A stretch of DNA of 64,000 nt from Ilex aquifolium (GCA_951799425.1 OX637394.1:49107142-49171141); one strand, 5' to 3'. Positions 31,652 through 46,100 are shown, numbered from the stretch's first letter. Numbers and translations: made by a program. Notes: generated by a model from the sequence alone, not told the origin.

Positions 31652-32957
31652 GACTAAGCCACAGATCATAAGGACAAATTCATGTTAACCATTACAAAAT
31701 CCCCATGTGATACCAATACATAAACATAGATTGCACAAGGATATGCTTTCAAGAGTCTTTTTGCAATCGGGATCTGAACATTGGGATGCATCAAATAGAT
31801 GAGAAAAAAAAAAGTATGTACAAAAATGGATCAAATTGTTTCTGCTGAACACATAGTGAATCAACTCTATTTTCTAAATGTTGTTGCCAGCAAGTGACTA
31901 GAAGGATAAACTACATCTTGACCAGAATTCTCTCCTTAAACTAATGATCCAATGAGAAAAGAAGACACAGTGCATGGGAAATAGTCTATTAGCTTTTAGA
32001 GTTTAATCAGTACATTACTAGATCCTGCTGTTCTTAATTTTACTAGCAAACTTCTAACATTTTGGTTATTGCAAGCTTTGTCAAGACCAATTCCATGTAA
32101 TATTCATCCATCGATTGTTCTGATTTGTACGAGACAAAGCTGTGCACTTCATCCTCTTTATCGGATTCATCACTCTTGCCTTCCATTTGGTTGTCATTCA
32201 TTCAACCAGTTTAATCATATGGTACAAAAGAATAAAATTGAAATTAAGTGGAAAAACTGGAGATAACTCCAACATTAATAGTACAAAAAATACAAATAAC
32301 AATTACGTCTATGCATGAGTGCTCAAGGCTTGCATACTGGTTTCCACTATGTCAGGTGCTGCCACTTCGAAACAAATTGAATACGCCATGTTTCATCAAT
32401 CATCATGCATCCGAATTAATTGAAGAACATCTATTGAAATTATTCATAATTAGCATTTTATCAATCAACTTAAGGGAAACAAGAACCATCCTGATACTCA
32501 TAAATTGTTCATATATGTACCACCGAGCAAGTCAAGGTAACACTTCAAAAAAAAGAGAATAAATTACGGCCATCGGTGGCATGATAAGCAATCTACTTAT
32601 AATATATGTTAGATACATATCTCTAAATTTCCAAATTTTATAATTAAAGATATTTTTACAATTTTTACAGGTTATTTTATAAAATAAATAAATAAAATTA
32701 ATCAATCACATATTACAAAAGTTATAAAAACACCCACAAAAATTATAAATAGCGATACAATACCAAAAAAAAATTTCCCCGTCCCGTACACTACTACTAC
32801 AATAAAAGTTGTGCCTCTATGCTCTTGCTTGACATCCATATATGCGCTCTCGAGTGTCGACTTCTTTGAAGCAGAGCTCAGTTACTCTCTGCTGTCGTTA
32901 TTGATTTATGAATTATATATTATTATTATAATAAAAAATGGAAACTAAAAGACAATT
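31652..32957. other. Intergenic DNA between sHSP and tRNA-Ala
   Basis: The sHSP 3' UTR occupies the first few hundred bases. The rest is AT-rich with no recognisable gene; the longer open frames near 32069-32562 carry no domain. Confidence 0.4.
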
Positions 32958-33030
32958 GGGGATGTAGCTCAGATGGTAGAGCGCTCGCTTAGCATGCGAG
33001 AGGCACGGGGATCGATACCCCGCATCTCCA
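32958..33030 (+). tRNA. tRNA-Ala (anticodon AGC)
   Basis: A 73-nt cloverleaf reads GGGGATG / TAGCTCAGATGGTAGAGCG / CTCGC-TTAGCAT-GCGAG / AGGCA / CGGGG-ATCGATA-CCCCG / CATCTCC / A. All four stems pair. The anticodon AGC is at 32991-32993. The internal A and B boxes are present and the gene has no intron. It is a normal nuclear plant tRNA-Ala. Confidence 0.98.
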
Positions 33031-33036
33031 TTTTTT
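33031..33036 (+). terminator. RNA polymerase III T-run terminator of tRNA-Ala
   Basis: Six T residues follow directly after the discriminator A of the tRNA. Confidence 0.9.
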
Positions 33037-33425
33037 GGTCACTTTGGCTTATTTGGAGTATGGGTTCAGAAGGCCGGGTCAAGTATCTTGGTGGAGCTCC
33101 GGGGTAATTGCAAAGACCATTTAGCCCTTGACGTTACAGAGTCCCGTTATTTTTTTATGAGTAATACTATTTGAACCTAAAAATTTGATTTAATTTGCTG
33201 ATATAATGATATGGTTTCATAGGAATTATTAGATCAATATCAAATTTCAATGTTTAATAGAATATATATTAAATCATAAATATTAATCAGTCCCATCAAT
33301 GGTATTATCAATATACTATTAGAAGTAGAATCAAAGTACCATGCCACATGGTGGCTGAAAGCTGCAATGTTGCCACTCGTCTACTTAATTGAAAAAGCTT
33401 CAACTAATCTCTCATTATTTAGAAA
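33037..33425. other. AT-rich intergenic DNA
   Basis: Nothing recognisable as a gene. It ends at the target site of the next hAT element. Confidence 0.35.
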
Positions 33426-33433
33426 GTGTCACT

Positions 33434-34126
33434 CAGGGGGGCCCAACGTTACTAGGGGCTTTAGGCGAAATGTTAAACAACGCCTCATTAATATATATAC
33501 TACATAATATTAAAGAATAATATTTAATAAATGTTGTTTATTTTTTGAGATGCTAAAATATTAATCAGGCTTTTAAATTGATATTTTACTAATAAACAAT
33601 TTTCAATAGATAATATAACTAATTTCTTCACTTTTTCTGATAACATAATTGATTGTAGATAAAATTTTATCAATTTATAATTCAAAAAACTTTTTTCAAG
33701 TAGAATAAATTCATAATGACATTATTTACAATATTCAATAAGTAATGAAGGCATTTGAAAAAGAATCTAATCTTTTTATGTATCATTATATCGTTGTTCC
33801 CATGTATAGTTTCTACGTATGAAAGTTTGTAAGACTTTTTCGTAAAAATAAATTAAACTATAAAATAAGTCACGTTTAAAAAAAAAATTCAAGTTTAAGA
33901 CCATATTTTCTCAAAACTTTCATCACATTAAGAATTTAATCTTTTAAAACTAAATTAAGAGTCAAAAACATTTTATCTATTTTTAATATTTTAAACCTAT
34001 ATTGGATTAAAGGAATAGTATGATTTCTATTTAAGAATATTTTTCATACTAATAAACTTTTTTTTTTTTAGTGCTCAAGTTATTTCTTCTTTAACATTAA
34101 CAATCACTTACACTGTATGACAAAGC

Positions 34127-34169
<43 letters not shown>

Positions 34170-34455
34170 TCACACGTGTCTGACATATTTTTCTCATCAG
34201 ATGTCTAACATATTGAAAGAGATTCGATTTGACTGTATGAGAGACTATTAAAAGTAATAGAACAGTTATTAGACCCTCTTTTCGTAATGGGCCATTGTGT
34301 AATATAATGGTAGGAATCTCTTTTATAAGTTCATTAGGCCATTTGAGTTCAAACCACCCTATTACAAAAAGCCCTCAACTTAAGATATTTGGAACCCCAA
34401 AATATTGGGGGCACTAGGCAGCCACCTAAGTGGCCTATGCCTAGGGCCAGCCCTG
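33434..34455. mobile_element. hAT-like non-autonomous element, 1.0 kb
   Basis: The left end CAGGGGGGCCCAACG and the inverted right end CAGGGCTGGCCCTAGG, with internal GGCTTTAGGC / GCCTATGCC counterparts, form imperfect terminal inverted repeats. Flanks GTGTCACT (33426-33433) and ATGTAACT (34456-34463) agree at 6 of 8. The interior is AT-rich without coding sequence and contains a (GA)n run at 34130-34168. Confidence 0.65.
34130..34168. repeat. (GA)n microsatellite
   Basis: About 38 bp of uninterrupted GA lies inside the hAT-like element. Confidence 0.97.
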
Positions 34456-34583
34456 ATGTAACTGGACCACGAACAAGTAATCTGTTTAATATCCTGCAGG
34501 TCAACTAACTTGTATTTTTGGAACCATTGGATATGTTTGGGTAGTGGTAAAGTGGGTTAACACTTATTTGGATAGGCTAATAA

Positions 34584-34951
34584 AAGCATCTTCAACCACA
34601 CTCAACAAAATAGCTACTCAAAATATATTTAAATATTCAATTCACTACTTTAGCTAGCAACTTTTTAAAATTCACTCCAACCACACTCTCTATTTTAATT
34701 AACTACTACACCCAACTTTCACTAACTTCCAATAATTTTAAAAAAGTAAAACATATATATAGAGAGAGATAGAGAGAAAAAAAGGTAGAGAGAGAATTTA
34801 GAGAGCTCAAATGGCTCACCACATTTGGTGAGCCATTTGGGTTAATTAGGAAATAGAGAGTGGAATAGAGAGTGGGTTGAAGACAATTTTTTGTGTTTGG
34901 CTAGCTAAAGTAACTAAAAGAGAAGAAATAGAGAGTGAGTTGAAAATGCTC
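34584..34951. mobile_element. Tourist/Harbinger-type MITE with TAA target duplication
   Basis: The left end AAGCATCTTCAACCACACTC and the inverted right end GAGCATTTTCAACTCACTCT form terminal inverted repeats. They are flanked by TAA on both sides (34581-34583 and 34952-34954), as for PIF/Harbinger insertions. The 368-bp body has no ORF. It contains a perfect palindrome at 34808-34839. Confidence 0.8.
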
Positions 34952-34954
34952 TAA

Positions 34955-37900
34955 GATAGCGGGTCCCACATATCTCTTGTTTAGAAATCTAAATATAAGA
35001 TAGAATTAGATTGACTAAGAGTTATAACAGTCAAAACATATCATTTTAATATTTTTAAACCACCATTGTCAATGGGCCCCAAGGGGATGTGAAAGTGAAT
35101 TTGGTTTACCAGATATTGGCATGGATACATATCCAATCCGGATATGAGTTTGGCCGGGTTTGGCTTAGATAGGTAAGGCTATATCTATTAAATAAAATAG
35201 TTAGAATGTTTGTCTTGAACTTTTTGCGGCTGAGATTGTCTGAAGAGATTATTGATTCGACGGTCCTTTCCTTAACTCTAACACTCATAATTTTCATCTA
35301 ACTCTCTCTCTCTATCTCATACTAACTACTACCTCACCCCGACACCTCTCTCTCACCCAAACTCTCTCTCATCCAACTCTAAAACTCCTATCTCTTATCT
35401 AACTCTCTCTTCTATCTTATACTACCTGATACCTCACCCATCTCAAGACCGTGGATTTGGGAAATTCAGATTTAGCTTTGAATGGTAATTTTTGCTCCTT
35501 TTGATTTCTTGCAATATGTGGGTTGTGCGTTCTGTTTTTGAATGAAAGATAAAAAGTTTGACTATTACATGTGATGTTCGATACTTCTTAGGCCTCTAAA
35601 GGATTTTTATGTGATTGTGTGGTTTAGGTACAACGTGGTTTTGAAACTTGCTAATTGTTTGGTTTAGTTCATTTCTTGCTTGGAATATTTGCTCAAAATA
35701 ATATTGGTCCCCTTTGCTTGTCGTTCTTTTTTTTGGTGTTGATAATTGTGTTTATCTATACTATTAATAAAAGACAACTAAGTGAAAAAATTTTGATTCT
35801 CAAATTTGCCCTTGATTATTATTGTAAAGTCCATTTAATTCTTGATTCAATAATTAACGTAATTATAATCAATTTAAGTTTTTGACCCTACGTATTTAGG
35901 GACTAAATTTCTAATTGATATATTTATCAATTACCAATTAAGCTTGAATCACTTCATACACTCTTCAAGTTCTAAGAGTTAGTTTTCAACTAATTTGACC
36001 TCTTTATATTCTCCATTTTTTCACACTACAAATCGATACAAACTCTATGAATTATTTTACATCAATGATCAATGTATTAGATATTAACTGGAGATCTTCC
36101 ATTCAAACATCAACATTGTTTGTCTTTTAAGTCCATTTTATTATTTTAGTATTTTTTTTATGTTAAAGGGGAAGAGCATTCTAATACAATATGAATCTTG
36201 ACCATTTAACTGTTAATTTTTATTAAAATTGTGGATTTTGCAAGAAGAAAAGTGATCAACAACTTTAATATATAATATTTTATACACAAAATAGTATACG
36301 TACTATGCATGTGGGCAACAACTAGTGTGTATAAATGAAGATTGGCTAATTAGTTATTATATAGATTTTGGCTAAAATATAAGTTTATGTGGCCCATTTA
36401 GTGTGTTTTTTGATTAGAGTAAGCACAACTTGAATTTATTTGATTCAAGTGGTGCTCCGATAAGTCTATGTTCTTTATTTGATTTTACTATTTGTTTTAC
36501 GGGCTTTGGATTTTGGTGTTAATATTCAAATTTAATTTGGGATTTACAGTTGTTGGTAAAGTCATCATTTTGTGTCAATAAAAGTACCATATGAAAAATT
36601 CAAATGGATGATGATGTTTTTATTTTGCATGGTTCATATCACTACTATGGGTTTGGTCGTCCGTGCAAATAAAATCAAAGGCGGGTCTATGTGAGCGTGT
36701 GGTAAAAATCATACCCAATAACTTAATAGTTTTAAATTACTACACATATTTTAGTTTTATGAATTGTACATGCTTTGAATATTTTGATGGAGATGACAAA
36801 AATGGTGAGGTTATGGGTTGGACTCCAGAATAGATAAGGTCATCAGATGAGTGAATTTGGATTTGGCTATGCTTGGAGACTTGAATGCTGGTGATAGCAC
36901 AACCTCCTCCTCCCTAGTTAACGACGGTGTAACATGATATGCGACAACTTGAAATTGGGTTGGGATATTGATCCTCATGCCCCAAAGGTACCAATTTTAT
37001 TCTATGATTTTAGGTAAAATTTGTTCTTTTGGTTTTTAGTGAAACAATAAGATCTTATTTTGTGTCTTGAATTTTTAATTACGATTGAGTGTTCTTGATT
37101 TTTTAACATGATATTCTCATGCATCTACTAGATTTTCGGGTGGCCAGTTGTGGCAGTGATCGAGTTTTGGCCATTGTGATTGCACTGGTGGTGCTTAAAA
37201 TTGTAGTTAAACTTAATTGACTGCTATACACCACTATAATGGGCATATTGAACTAGGAAAAAACTGCTCTAAGAGGTATGTTCCTTACAAACAGTTAAGA
37301 TTATATCATACTTAACAGTGACATTGGATTTGTTAATTGTATTAGAACATCTGTTGAACTAAGATTATATGTCTTGGATAGGGAACTTTGTTTACCATGA
37401 CCATGATGTCCAATCACATTTCCACCTCTTTCAATTTTTTTTTTTTATAAACCCTCATTCATTGATTGTGCATGGTTTATATGGATAAGTTTCTCTCGAG
37501 TTTTCTCAGGGTTATGTTAAATTACAATTTTATATGAAAGCACAATGAAACATAACATCTTGTAAGTTTCATGTGTAGAATAGTAATTTATTTGACTTAT
37601 TTGATACTAAATTTTCTTGTTCAAATATTTTATTTAGTTTTAATGCATCCCGTGTATGCGTGTTTAACCAATTTCTTTGTCAAACTACATTACCCTTGAA
37701 TAGAAATGATCATTAAGGTAAGTTTTAGACCAAGTCGTTAGTCATAGTGATATTTTATAATTTTTTTGAGTCATATAGTGCCTTTAAATACGAATATTAT
37801 CTAATTTTTTATATCCTATTCATTCCAAACTCATTATCCAAACTCATTATCCAAACATACCCATTGTCTGAAACCCTACATCATCCAAACACAACATTAA

Positions 37901-39161
37901 ACTTTCAACTCAAATGTGCAATCATGTTATTTTGAGTTTACGTATATTTAAACTCGTGATTATAACATAAACTCTAAATATGTATAATTTTTCTAATTTT
38001 TTTTTTGTATTAGACAAACTGTGTAAAATTCAAACTTCGATATAAATATAGTGACTTCTAACGATCTTTCCATTTGAACTATTCGAACGAGTTGTGATCG
38101 GAATGCAAACCCATCACAGTCTGCAGATCCAGGTTAGAAGAAACCTTGGATTGCAGTTCAGAAATTAATGTCAATTAACAGTACATGGTTCTATTAACCT
38201 ACAAAAGGAAAAGAGATAAACATCAACAGCTTTGCAAGAAGTCCAGTCTTTGTTTTCATTAGGTGAAGACGGATTCGGATGATTTTGAGTTGGAAAGCTA
38301 CGCAGTAATCTTTTCAATGGGAAGTGCTAACACAACACGTCACGTTTAGCATAAAACTGTCTGTCTGTGTGTGTGTGTGTGTGAGAGGAAGAGAGAGAGA
38401 GAGGGAGAGAGAGAGAGATTTGCATATGAAGAGCATGGCTGAAGAAGAAGCCTCTCCTAAAGGGTTGCAGAAAAAGACTAATGGGAGTGCAACAAAGTAC
38501 CAAGAAATGAATTGAAATTCCAACAACAACGACTAGCACTACTTGCGAATGCGATGGGTACTTTCACTATTTATGTTACTGTATCATATGAAGAGTGGTG
38601 GAAAAGTTTTCCGGGAAAATTGAAGTGGCACTTCTTTACGCCCGATGGAAGCAAGAGAAAACATTTGGTATTTCCGTAAGAGGGAAAAAATCTGGTAACT
38701 CAGAATTCATTTGTATTCTTCACGGATCAGATTCGAATTGGATCTGTGTCTATTTAAATTCGAATAAAAAATCCGTTATCAAATTAAATCAGTTTATCAA
38801 AAAATATTAGTTCATATTCGAATCCAATTATAATTGGATATCCAGTCCGATTATCCGATTCGATCTATAATAGTATTACACCAAAATTTCTTTTGATTCA
38901 ACTGTCAGAGGTGTCTACGTCAGCTTATGTACATCTCTACTAATCATCTCTCCGGTCTGGTCAGGGGTGTTCGACCCAACTTATGCACACAACTAATCTT
39001 CTCCCCGATTCGATCAGGCCAAACCATCCACGCGGGGACTAAGATATTGGAAGAGTGATACACAATTTTGAATTTTCAGAAAACTACTTGGGATTGAAGG
39101 AGTGATACTCAATTTTGAAGATCGATTTTATGGGGAATTAAAGTGAATTAGTCTGTGCAAC
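34955..39161. other. Gene-poor AT-rich intergenic DNA
   Basis: I find no supportable gene in 4.2 kb. There are CT-rich patches (35297-35430), a compound microsatellite at 38359-38418, and two loosely similar 60-bp phrases near 38905-39020 ('cagcttatgtacatctctactaatc' and 'caacttatgcacacaactaatc' contexts). Any old mobile element here is too decayed for me to name. Confidence 0.4.
38359..38418. repeat. Compound microsatellite (TCTG/TG)n-(GA)n
   Basis: TCTG and TG repeats pass directly into interrupted GA repeats. Confidence 0.95.
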
Positions 39162-39563
39162 TAGGCTTGTCAATGGATCAGAATCTGATCCAAATTCGAT
39201 TAATCGGATATAGATTGATATTTTTTTACTGATAATTCGAATCCGAATAAAATATCTTGTATTTTTACAGATTCGAATTTAGATATACATATACCTGATC
39301 CGATCCAAATTATTTATATAATATATAAATATTAAAGACATTAAGTGATTGTTTAAAAAAAATTAGTTAAAATTTAGGTATAATTAAGTTATTTAGATTA
39401 GATCAAATTTTGGATTGTTAACAGATTCGAATATGAACCACAAAAATAAAATTTGTCGGCTTATCAGATCAAATTTGGATTGTACTTTTAAAATTAAATT
39501 CGAATTTAGATCAATTAAAATTCAATTCAAACCCAATCCGTTAACGGACCTATTCGCAACCTT
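39162..39563. repeat. Possible degraded hAT-like MITE
   Basis: The left TAGGCTTGTCAATGGATC and the inverted right AAGGTTGCGAATAGGTC are similar. The body is rich in 'gatcca/attcga' words, as in other short hAT elements. No convincing 8-bp flanking duplication is seen, so this is tentative. Confidence 0.35.
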
Positions 39564-40136
39564 GGAATAAATTGCGGTTTCAAAAAAAAACACACACACA
39601 CGCATTACACATACAAAAATAAAAATAAAATGGTAGTTCGAAAATTTGATTACCTGTAAGGGGCATAATGGTCATGTGCACTTTAAAGTAGCCCCTCCAT
39701 AATACCGCCAGATTCCATTTCAAAAAATTTCAAAAAGTTCTCTCTCTCTCTCTCTCTACAACGCTCCCGACTGAGATCTCCCCCATCCTTTTGCTCCTCT
39801 TTCAAACCCTAACCTCAATCAATCACGCATTTACCAAATTACCAATTAGGCTTAGAGAGAGAAACATCATAGAAGACTGACCAGAGGCAGAGAGTGTGAG
39901 AGAGAGATTTGATTTATCTTCACTCGTTCTGTTTTTTTTTTCAAGAATTAATTTTTAATATTTGGATTAAAGAACTCCTTTCGCTGTCTGAGAGTTTCGT
40001 CTTCTTTGTCTTTTGTTCCTGCAATTCAAAGCAACGGCTCTGATTGTAATCGATAGCTTTTATTACAATTCAAGGCCCCACAGAAACTCGCCCTACCCTA
40101 GTACTCCCATCTCTCTCACTTCCTACATTCTTCAAA

Positions 40137-43100
40137 ATGGCTTCCAAGAACCAGAACAAGCCTCCCTTACCCAACACTTCCACACCTTCAAGCCCTTCAA
40201 ATGTAAGGTTTAGTGTATTCTAATCTCCCTTTTTGTTCTTCCCATTTATTCAAATCTCCACCTGGGTTTCTTTTTGTTTTTTGGTTCCTATCACTTATTG
40301 GTATAGAGATTGTGTATATGTTTTCGATTTTGTAGATTTGCTGTTTATTTCGAAAAAATTTCTGCCAATTGAGCAAATTATATGGGGTTTTATTGCTTAT
40401 GTTGTACAAGTTTTCTGGGTATTCCTTGTTATAGTCCTGACTGTTATCTCTTTTAGGCTGAAGATTCTAATCCCTTTTGAAATTTCGTGGGTTTTGCTGT
40501 TTTCCCAGACCAAGTATAGTGTAGATGAGGTTTCCGTAGATAAGAGGCGAAAGATCGGGGTTGGAAAAATGGTGGGTTCAACCAACACTACCAGAACCCG
40601 GCAAGAGTTTACAGTTGTGAATGGGGGTCAAGATCTGGCTGCAGCAGTAAGGCCAGCTAGCAATGCGGGCTCAGATTGTGGCTCACTGGAGTTTACCAAA
40701 GAGGATGTTGAGGCCTTACTGAGTGAAAAGATGAAAACGAAGAATAAATACAACATTAAGGTTAGTGTGTTAGTCCAGTTTTTTAAGTCAGTTATTTTGA
40801 AATTTATTTAGATGTGGGGGGCTTTCAGTTTTCCTTTTAGTTTTGGTAAAAATTATTCCATGTTCTCTTGTTATATTTGCTTAAATGTTGGGACTGTTGA
40901 AATTGTTTTAGGAAAAATGTGACCTTATGACGGAGTATATAAAGAAACTCAGGCAATGTATTAGATGGTTTCAAGAGAATGAAGGAAATTTCCTCTTAGA
41001 ACAAGAGAAGCTTAAGAATATGTTGGATTCAGCGGAAAAGAAATGCACTGACATCGGTATAACTGGTTCCTCCTATTTTACTTAAGCACCACAAATATCT
41101 GAATTGTTCACTAATGCAGTTATGTATGGTCTGATTTTAGAGGTACTAATGAAAGCAAAGGAAGAGGAATTGAATTCAATTGTTATGGAGTTGAGAAAAA
41201 AATGTGCCTCTTTACAAGAAAAATTTGCGAAGGAAGAGACAGATAAGCTGGTAAGACTGGTAGAAGAATACATCTGACTTGTAGAATATTGAGTCAAGTG
41301 TTGCGAGTTACTATGTCAACTATTGTATGCAAATTAAATATTGGGACGTAATTATCAGGCTGCATTGGATAATTTTACAAGAGAGAAAGAGGCTAGAGTT
41401 GCTACAGAGAGGCTGCAGGCTTCCCTTTCAGACGAGCTCGGGAGAGCTCAACTAGAAAACTCAAGTGCTAATCAGAAGGTAATCTAAGAAAATTTTGGGT
41501 TTTTAGACTATTTCACAAATAAATCAACTGTTCCTACCTCTTCCTCTGGTTTTTCTGATTATGCAGATTCAATCGCTCAATGACATGTACAAACGATTGC
41601 AAGAGTACAACACGAGCTTGCAGCAGTACAACAGCAAACTTCAGTCGGAGCTTGCTACAGCCAACGAGGCCCTTAAGCGTGTGGAGAAAGAGAAAGCTGC
41701 TGTTGTGGAGAACCTCAGCGCTCTACGGGGTCATTATACTTCCCTGCAGGATCAGCATGCTTCTTGTAGAGTGAGTCTCCCCTTCTTGGTTTGAAATTCC
41801 TATTCAATCAATATATGATTTTGTTGACCAGTGAGGTTATTTATATGTACATTTGATAGACTTTTTTGTTGGTTTGAATTCTTGTTTTAAACTTTCTAAT
41901 CTGCATGAAATTAGGAAAAACAGATAGGAGTAAAAGTAAAAAATCAATGGAAGTGACATAGATGTAAGTAAGGAATAATACATGCTTTTTACAAAAGGAA
42001 ATAACTTAGCAGTGTTACCCTATTCAAATTTTGCCACTCTTCCTTGGTTCACTATCTGGCTTTGCTCTCTCTTTGTTCCAAACTTCCAACCTGATGTGGA
42101 ATCTATCCTATCAGAACCTTGTAATGATACATTCAGTTCTAGAAAAACAGTTTGGTTGGGCAGTAGAACATCTACATGACAGATTATATGATGTTTGCTT
42201 TAGTTTAGCTGAGTTGTTTAATAAAATTTATCATATTATTAGAAATTCTCTTAGTTTCTTGAACATAGTATTACTCAACATTCGTAAAAAAAGGGTTTTT
42301 TTTCTAAGCTTGATGGTGTTACAATGAAGTCATGGATTGGTCTATGTATGCCACTTTCCTATTGTTATTATTTATGAGGTATTTCTATGTTTTGTTCATG
42401 GCTGACTTTATCAGGTTTCCCAAGATGAGGCCATGAAACAAAAAGAACTTCTAGTCAATGAAGTTGGATGCCTGAGGGGCGAATTACAACAAGTAAGAGA
42501 TGATCGTGACCGTCAATTGTCACAAGTCCAGGCTTTGACTGCTGAAGCTGTAAAATTTAAGGAGTGGACTGAAAAATCATGTGCTGAGTTGGATAGCCAG
42601 ACTTTAAAGTCATATGAGCTGGAGGTCTGTTTATATACACTTTCCTTTCCTTTCTTTCTCAAATATAGCCTAGGCCTTTGTCAATGATTTTTTGATTTCG
42701 ATTTATTTTTTACAGGTAAAATGTTTCTCACAAAGTGAACATATAAGGAGACTGCAGGAACATCTTGCTGCCGCAGAAAAGAAATTGCAGGTATCATGAT
42801 CTAGCCTTCTGTATTTTAGTGAAGCTGAACCATTCCATGTGACATACTTTACCGGATGGATTCATGCACCATTTGCCTTCTGGACTTAAGAGTTTGCTTA
42901 GCTCATCATTAACATTTTTCAGAAGGAGAATGCACTATTCATCTTTGGTATTACCTTGCTAGATGTCCGATTTATCCACGCTGGAGACAAGAACAGAATT
43001 TGAAGAGCAAAAAAAACTCACGTTTGAGTTACAAAGCCGTCTTGCAGAAGCAGAACAGAAAATTATAGAAGGAGAGAAACTCCGCAAAAAGTTACATAAT

Positions 43101-46100
43101 ACTATACTGGTAATATTTTTGCATTTACTTTTTTGTTTTTATTTTATTATGTGTGGTCGGGGAGGGGGTGGGCAAAACTAATACACTGATGAACTCGCTG
43201 TCACTACAGGAACTAAAAGGGAACATCCGGGTTTTCTGCAGAGTGCGACCTCTGTTGTCTGATGAAGGTTCTCTCACAGAGACAAAGGTTGTCTCCTACC
43301 CGACAACAACTGAAGCACTTGGACGGGGCATTGACTTGATGCAAAATGGTAGATTTTTCCTGCAAAATCTGCCAAAGAAGTTTATTTTAAATTGAATATT
43401 TGTTTTTCAAATCACGATTTCAGTTTATATCTGATTTCATGTCATATTTCCATTGTCATCAAGGCCAAAAACATTGCTTCACGTTTGACAAAGTATTTTT
43501 GCCCGATGCTGCACAAGCAGATGTTTTTGTAGAAATATCACAGCTTGTACAGAGTGCTCTGGATGGTTATAAGGTGATGTATTTTTGTTATTTGAACTGT
43601 TTCCTTTTGAATACCTATCACATCAACATAGGTGAAGTTATGCATTTACCTTTAGATGACGAGGTTGCAATTTTTTTTCATGGTCCTCAACTTGATGTAG
43701 CTGACTTTTTTTCAACAGATACACTTTCACCTGTGTCTTTGTAGAAAGATGGTATATATTTTACATTAAGCATTTTCAAATCATGTGTTGTTGCTACGCT
43801 GGTAAAATGACGTTCAGGCCGGTATCTTTTTCCTTTTTTCGTAGAATATATGCAACATGTGAGTACAGAAAGAGGTTAAAATTGGTTTGATCGTTGTCTC
43901 AATTCATTCACAGTTGGTTTTGTTTTTAAGTAATAATCGTGGGCCCTAAAATTTGACTCCCTGTAATATTGTTATCCTCTGTATAGTTCATGCACTTACT
44001 GGTCATTAAGTGTTTAGTCATAAAAAACTCTGCTTTTTACCATATACGCAGTGATAGGATTGCTTAGTATACTTTAAGAATTAGTCAGCTTGCAGAAAAT
44101 GATGGTGGTTTTTGCATTTCAGGTTTGCATTTTTGCTTATGGTCAAACTGGTTCGGGTAAAACCTATACAATGATGGGCAAGCCAGGAAGTCCTGATAAG
44201 AAAGGGCTGATACCACGCTCATTAGAACAGATATTTGAGACTAAACAAGCTCTTCAACCCCAAGGATGGAAATATGAAATGCAGGTGAGAACTGAAATAG
44301 ATTAAAAGCCTGAACTGGGTTAGTATGCTGTTTTTTTGGGGCTATGGATGATCATACCTTATATGCTTTCTGACCATGTATTTTACAAACATTTCTAGGT
44401 GTCCATGTTGGAAATATACAATGAGAATATACGTGATCTGTTATCAGCAAATTTTTCAAAGACAGAGAGTGCTAATGCTGGAAAGCAGTATGCTATAAAA
44501 CATGATGCAAGTGGCAACACTCATGTGTCTGATCTAACCATTATAGATGTTCGCAGTAGCAAGGAGGTTTCATATCTTTTAGATCGTGCTGCACAAAGCA
44601 GGTATTCAACAATACATGCTCCTAGATCAACTGAATCCTTTAGAACCTTGACTGCGTTCATGAAGAAACCTTGTTCATGTCTACATGCGTGATTGTGGGT
44701 GATTAACCCTTTATCTTTTTTGCATGTCCAGCTTTTCCAAATATGTTGTAGACCCAACTTTTCCAATTAAACCAATATTTGTTGAACTTATCTGTCCTTG
44801 GCCCAATGAAATTGGGTCTTTTCTTACAGAAGGTTAACATAATGTCACTGATGTTGAAAATTGCTCGAGTTTAATATTTTATCATTTATAACTGTCTGTC
44901 ATCGGTGAACAAAACCCCAACCACCCTGCCCCTACTGGGTTGTTCTATTTGAAGGTTTTATGTAAATGGGTTCAGGGGCATCAAATTTATTCCTTTTCCC
45001 CCCCCTTCTTTTTCAGGTCTGTAGGCAAGACCCAAATGAATGAACAGTCTTCCAGAAGTCACTTTGTCTTCACAATGCGAATATTTGGTGTTAATGAGGT
45101 ATAGATAATCTTTGGCCCAGCCACTCTTTCTACTTTGTTATTGTGATGTTGACATCTCTCTTGATACAAGTGTGCTCATTAAAGATCTTTACTCTATTTT
45201 GGTTTTCAGAGCACAGATCAGCAAGTACAAGGTGTCCTGAATCTTATTGACCTTGCTGGAAGTGAACGCCTTTCTAAAAGTGGATCTACTGGAGACCGGC
45301 TAAAAGAAACCCAAGTATGGGAATAGAACCACATGAATCATTTGTTTGTTTTCTTATGATGGTCTGTTCTAATCAAATAGTTTCTTTTGCTGTTATAGGC
45401 CATCAACAAGAGTTTATCCTCTTTAAGTGATGTTATATTTTCCTTGGCAAAGAAGGAGGAGCATGTACCATTTAGGAACTCAAAGCTTACTTATCTTCTC
45501 CAGGTAAATGCTTCAACTTAGTACAATCCAATGATCAAATGTTGAATTTTGTTTTATTAGAAGGCTTCTCAGTTTGCTATGTTCTGGGGAAGTTTTGAGC
45601 GGTGCTTTTTACCTAAACAGGCAAGTACCTCTTGTCCTAGTCACAAGCAAAAAGCCTATACATGACTCTCTTAGTGGGAAGTTACAAATCTTTGCTAAGG
45701 AAGTTGAGACTCTATGTTTGTTGCAGACTTGCAGTAGTGTTGCAATGTCTGATGGTCAAACCTTGCAGTTCTGCATGAGAACTGCACATAATTTTCGTAT
45801 ATAGGAGTCTCCCTTGGTCATAGCTTTTGTAGCAGAAGCGTTGGGTGAATTCAGAGATTGGGATATTTGTTGATGGGCCTAGTTAGCTGGAATGATTTTG
45901 AATGTGTGTTTTAATTACCATCATATGTGACTTTAAGATTGTAAAACCTTCTGCAAGCATGTTCTTTTTAATGTACTTGTGGATTTGAGCCATGGGATGC
46001 CTTCTGATCAAGGATTGGCTTAATCAGCCTTGCCTAGGTGGGGACTCGAAGACCTTGATGTTCGTGAATCTTTCCCCAGATCCTTCTTCTGTTGGCGAGT

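Noticed and set aside
32069-32562. Frames of 65 and 104 codons near the sHSP gene
   Set aside because: AT-rich, no motif and no splice context; taken as chance.
35655-35885. Hydrophobic 76-codon frame
   Set aside because: AT-rich intergenic DNA yields Phe/Leu/Ile-rich frames by composition; no gene signals.
45574-45804. 76-codon frame in the last kinesin intron
   Set aside because: It lies wholly in the intron between exons 16 and 17, which join in frame to the expected [12 protein letters not shown] sequence.
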